DNA from: Bacteroidota bacterium
Lineage (GTDB): Bacteria > Bacteroidota > Ignavibacteria > UBA10030
Reading direction: 5' to 3'
Assembly (NCBI GenBank): GCA_025455125.1
Contig: JALONE010000077.1
Coordinates: 1 to 6,068 of the forward strand
DNA: 6,068 bases
A program made the position numbers and the translations under genes. Positions 5,301 through 6,068 of the stretch are shown piece after piece (the stretch's first letter is position 1; each line of letters opens with the position of its first letter). The notes beneath the pieces are model-generated. The model worked only from the letters and a program-made list of their open reading frames with translations, was not told where the DNA came from and searched no databases.

Positions 5301-6068
5301 TCAGCGGTCTGTCGCCGCCGCGGCGATGTTCTTCAACATGCCTTTGAAGACCATGAGATGGAGGGGATATATTCCATACCAATACAAGAGTCCGAGCAAG
5401 CCGATAGGATCAAAGATAGCCGTCTGACGAATTACCGAGGAGGATTCATCACCGGTGACCTCAAACTCAAGCCACGCTCGTCCGGGCAACTTCATTTCCG
5501 CCGCGAGGCGCACGCGATGGTCTGGCTCGTACGCTTCGACGCGCCAGAAGTCGACGGTGTCGCCGACCCGAAGTTCTTCAGGATGTGGACGGCCGCGTCG
5601 CATGCCGACGCCACCCACCAATAAGTCAAGGATTCCCCGGATATGCCACAAGACATTCCACGCATACCATCCCGTTGTACCACCGATGCGCCGAATGGGG
5701 CGAAACGCATGGGAGGGGGGTGCGTTCACGCTCACGGTCCGTGAATCCACCAGTCGCGCGCCAAAACGAACACCGCCCCACGAACGGACATTGCCTGACG
5801 AAGAAAGCGCATCCGACCATCGCGTCATCGCAAAGTCGTGGTCCTCATTGGCAAGAGCCTTCTGCAGTGCTGCATCCATGCCGATGGGACGAATGGGAAA
5901 TGTGCGAAGGGCGGAGTCGTCGCGCACGACCGTTGAGTGAACAATGCTCTCGATGAGTTTCCTCCCGATGCGCGCGTACAAAGGAGTGATCAGACCGAGC
6001 CAGAGGCTTGAGATGAACGGAGTCAATACCGGGACTGGAATCATCCGAATGCGAATGCCGCGGTGGCG
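5301..6068 (-). CDS. SDR-type NAD(P)-binding protein with DUF2867-like C-terminal domain (5' end missing)
   Basis: Only the C-terminal 255 residues are in the window. The frame stays open to the right edge (R-H-R-G-I-R-I-R before the first Met at 6042-6044), and that upstream sequence fits the family, so the internal Met is not the start. The visible part opens with IPVPVLTPFISSLWLGLITP, the end of the Rossmann-type domain in YbjT-like proteins. It continues with VVRDDSALRTFPIRPIGMDAAL, then the DUF2867-like region: PIRRIGGTTGWYAWNVLW, GGVGMRRGRPHPEELRVGD, DFWRVEAYEPDHRVRLAAEM and KLPGRAWLEFEV. It ends with a hydrophobic GLLGLLYWYGIYPLHLMVF near the C-terminus. Whole proteins of this type are about 480 residues and are predicted atypical short-chain reductases or epimerases of unknown substrate. 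A 5-bp stem GGCGG/CCGCC directly follows the stop (5288-5300), then the peptidase gene 67 bases on. No link in function to its neighbours is evident. Confidence 0.8.
   Translation of the reverse strand, partial: RHRGIRIRMIPVPVLTPFISSLWLGLITPLYARIGRKLIESIVHSTVVRDDSALRTFPIRPIGMDAALQKALANEDHDFAMTRWSDALSSSGNVRSWGGVRFGARLVDSRTVSVNAPPSHAFRPIRRIGGTTGWYAWNVLWHIRGILDLLVGGVGMRRGRPHPEELRVGDTVDFWRVEAYEPDHRVRLAAEMKLPGRAWLEFEVTGDESSSVIRQTAIFDPIGLLGLLYWYGIYPLHLMVFKGMLKNIAAAATDR

Overview
All genes I can support lie on the minus strand, so the window is transcribed from its right edge to its left. The host looks like a member of the Bacteroidota/Chlorobi-like branch (FCB group). The hints are a secreted isoaspartyl peptidase, a small Asp-box propeller protein with a lipoprotein-like leader, a squalene-forming hpnC-hpnD-hpnE set, start codons almost without Shine-Dalgarno motifs, and AT-rich or CTTTGCG-type spacer repeats. 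GC content is in the mid-50s percent by eye. The phylum is an inference and nothing here proves it.

Layout in transcription order. (1) 6068-5301: C-terminal half of an NAD(P)-binding SDR-type protein with a DUF2867-like domain; its 5' end is outside the window. (2) 5233-4253: exported isoaspartyl peptidase/L-asparaginase with its catalytic residues intact. (3) 4252-4064: a 189-base spacer with a 15-bp perfect inverted repeat and further copies of the same element. (4) 4063-3776 and 3774-2767: a 95-residue unknown protein one base upstream of a signal-peptide-bearing seven-bladed propeller protein. (5) 2766-2735: a 32-base spacer largely filled by a heptamer tandem repeat. (6) 2734-1832 hpnC and 1828-944 hpnD, three bases apart. 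(7) 943-695: a 249-base non-coding gap. (8) 694-41 hpnE, which stops at about half its usual length.

How the genes work together: HpnD condenses two farnesyl diphosphates to presqualene diphosphate, HpnC converts that to hydroxysqualene, and HpnE reduces it to squalene, the precursor of hopanoids and related triterpenes. The other genes have no evident link to this pathway. The four-gene run from the 95-residue protein to hpnD could share a transcript, while hpnE may have its own promoter.

I see no clear undescribed system. The points most worth checking are the premature stop in hpnE, the CGATCG/GCGATCGC excess, the inverted-repeat family in the 4.1-4.25 kb spacer, and the tightly coupled pair of the unknown 95-residue protein and the propeller protein. 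No tRNA, rRNA, CRISPR array, transposase or riboswitch was recognised. No stretch over 300 bases lacks a gene.
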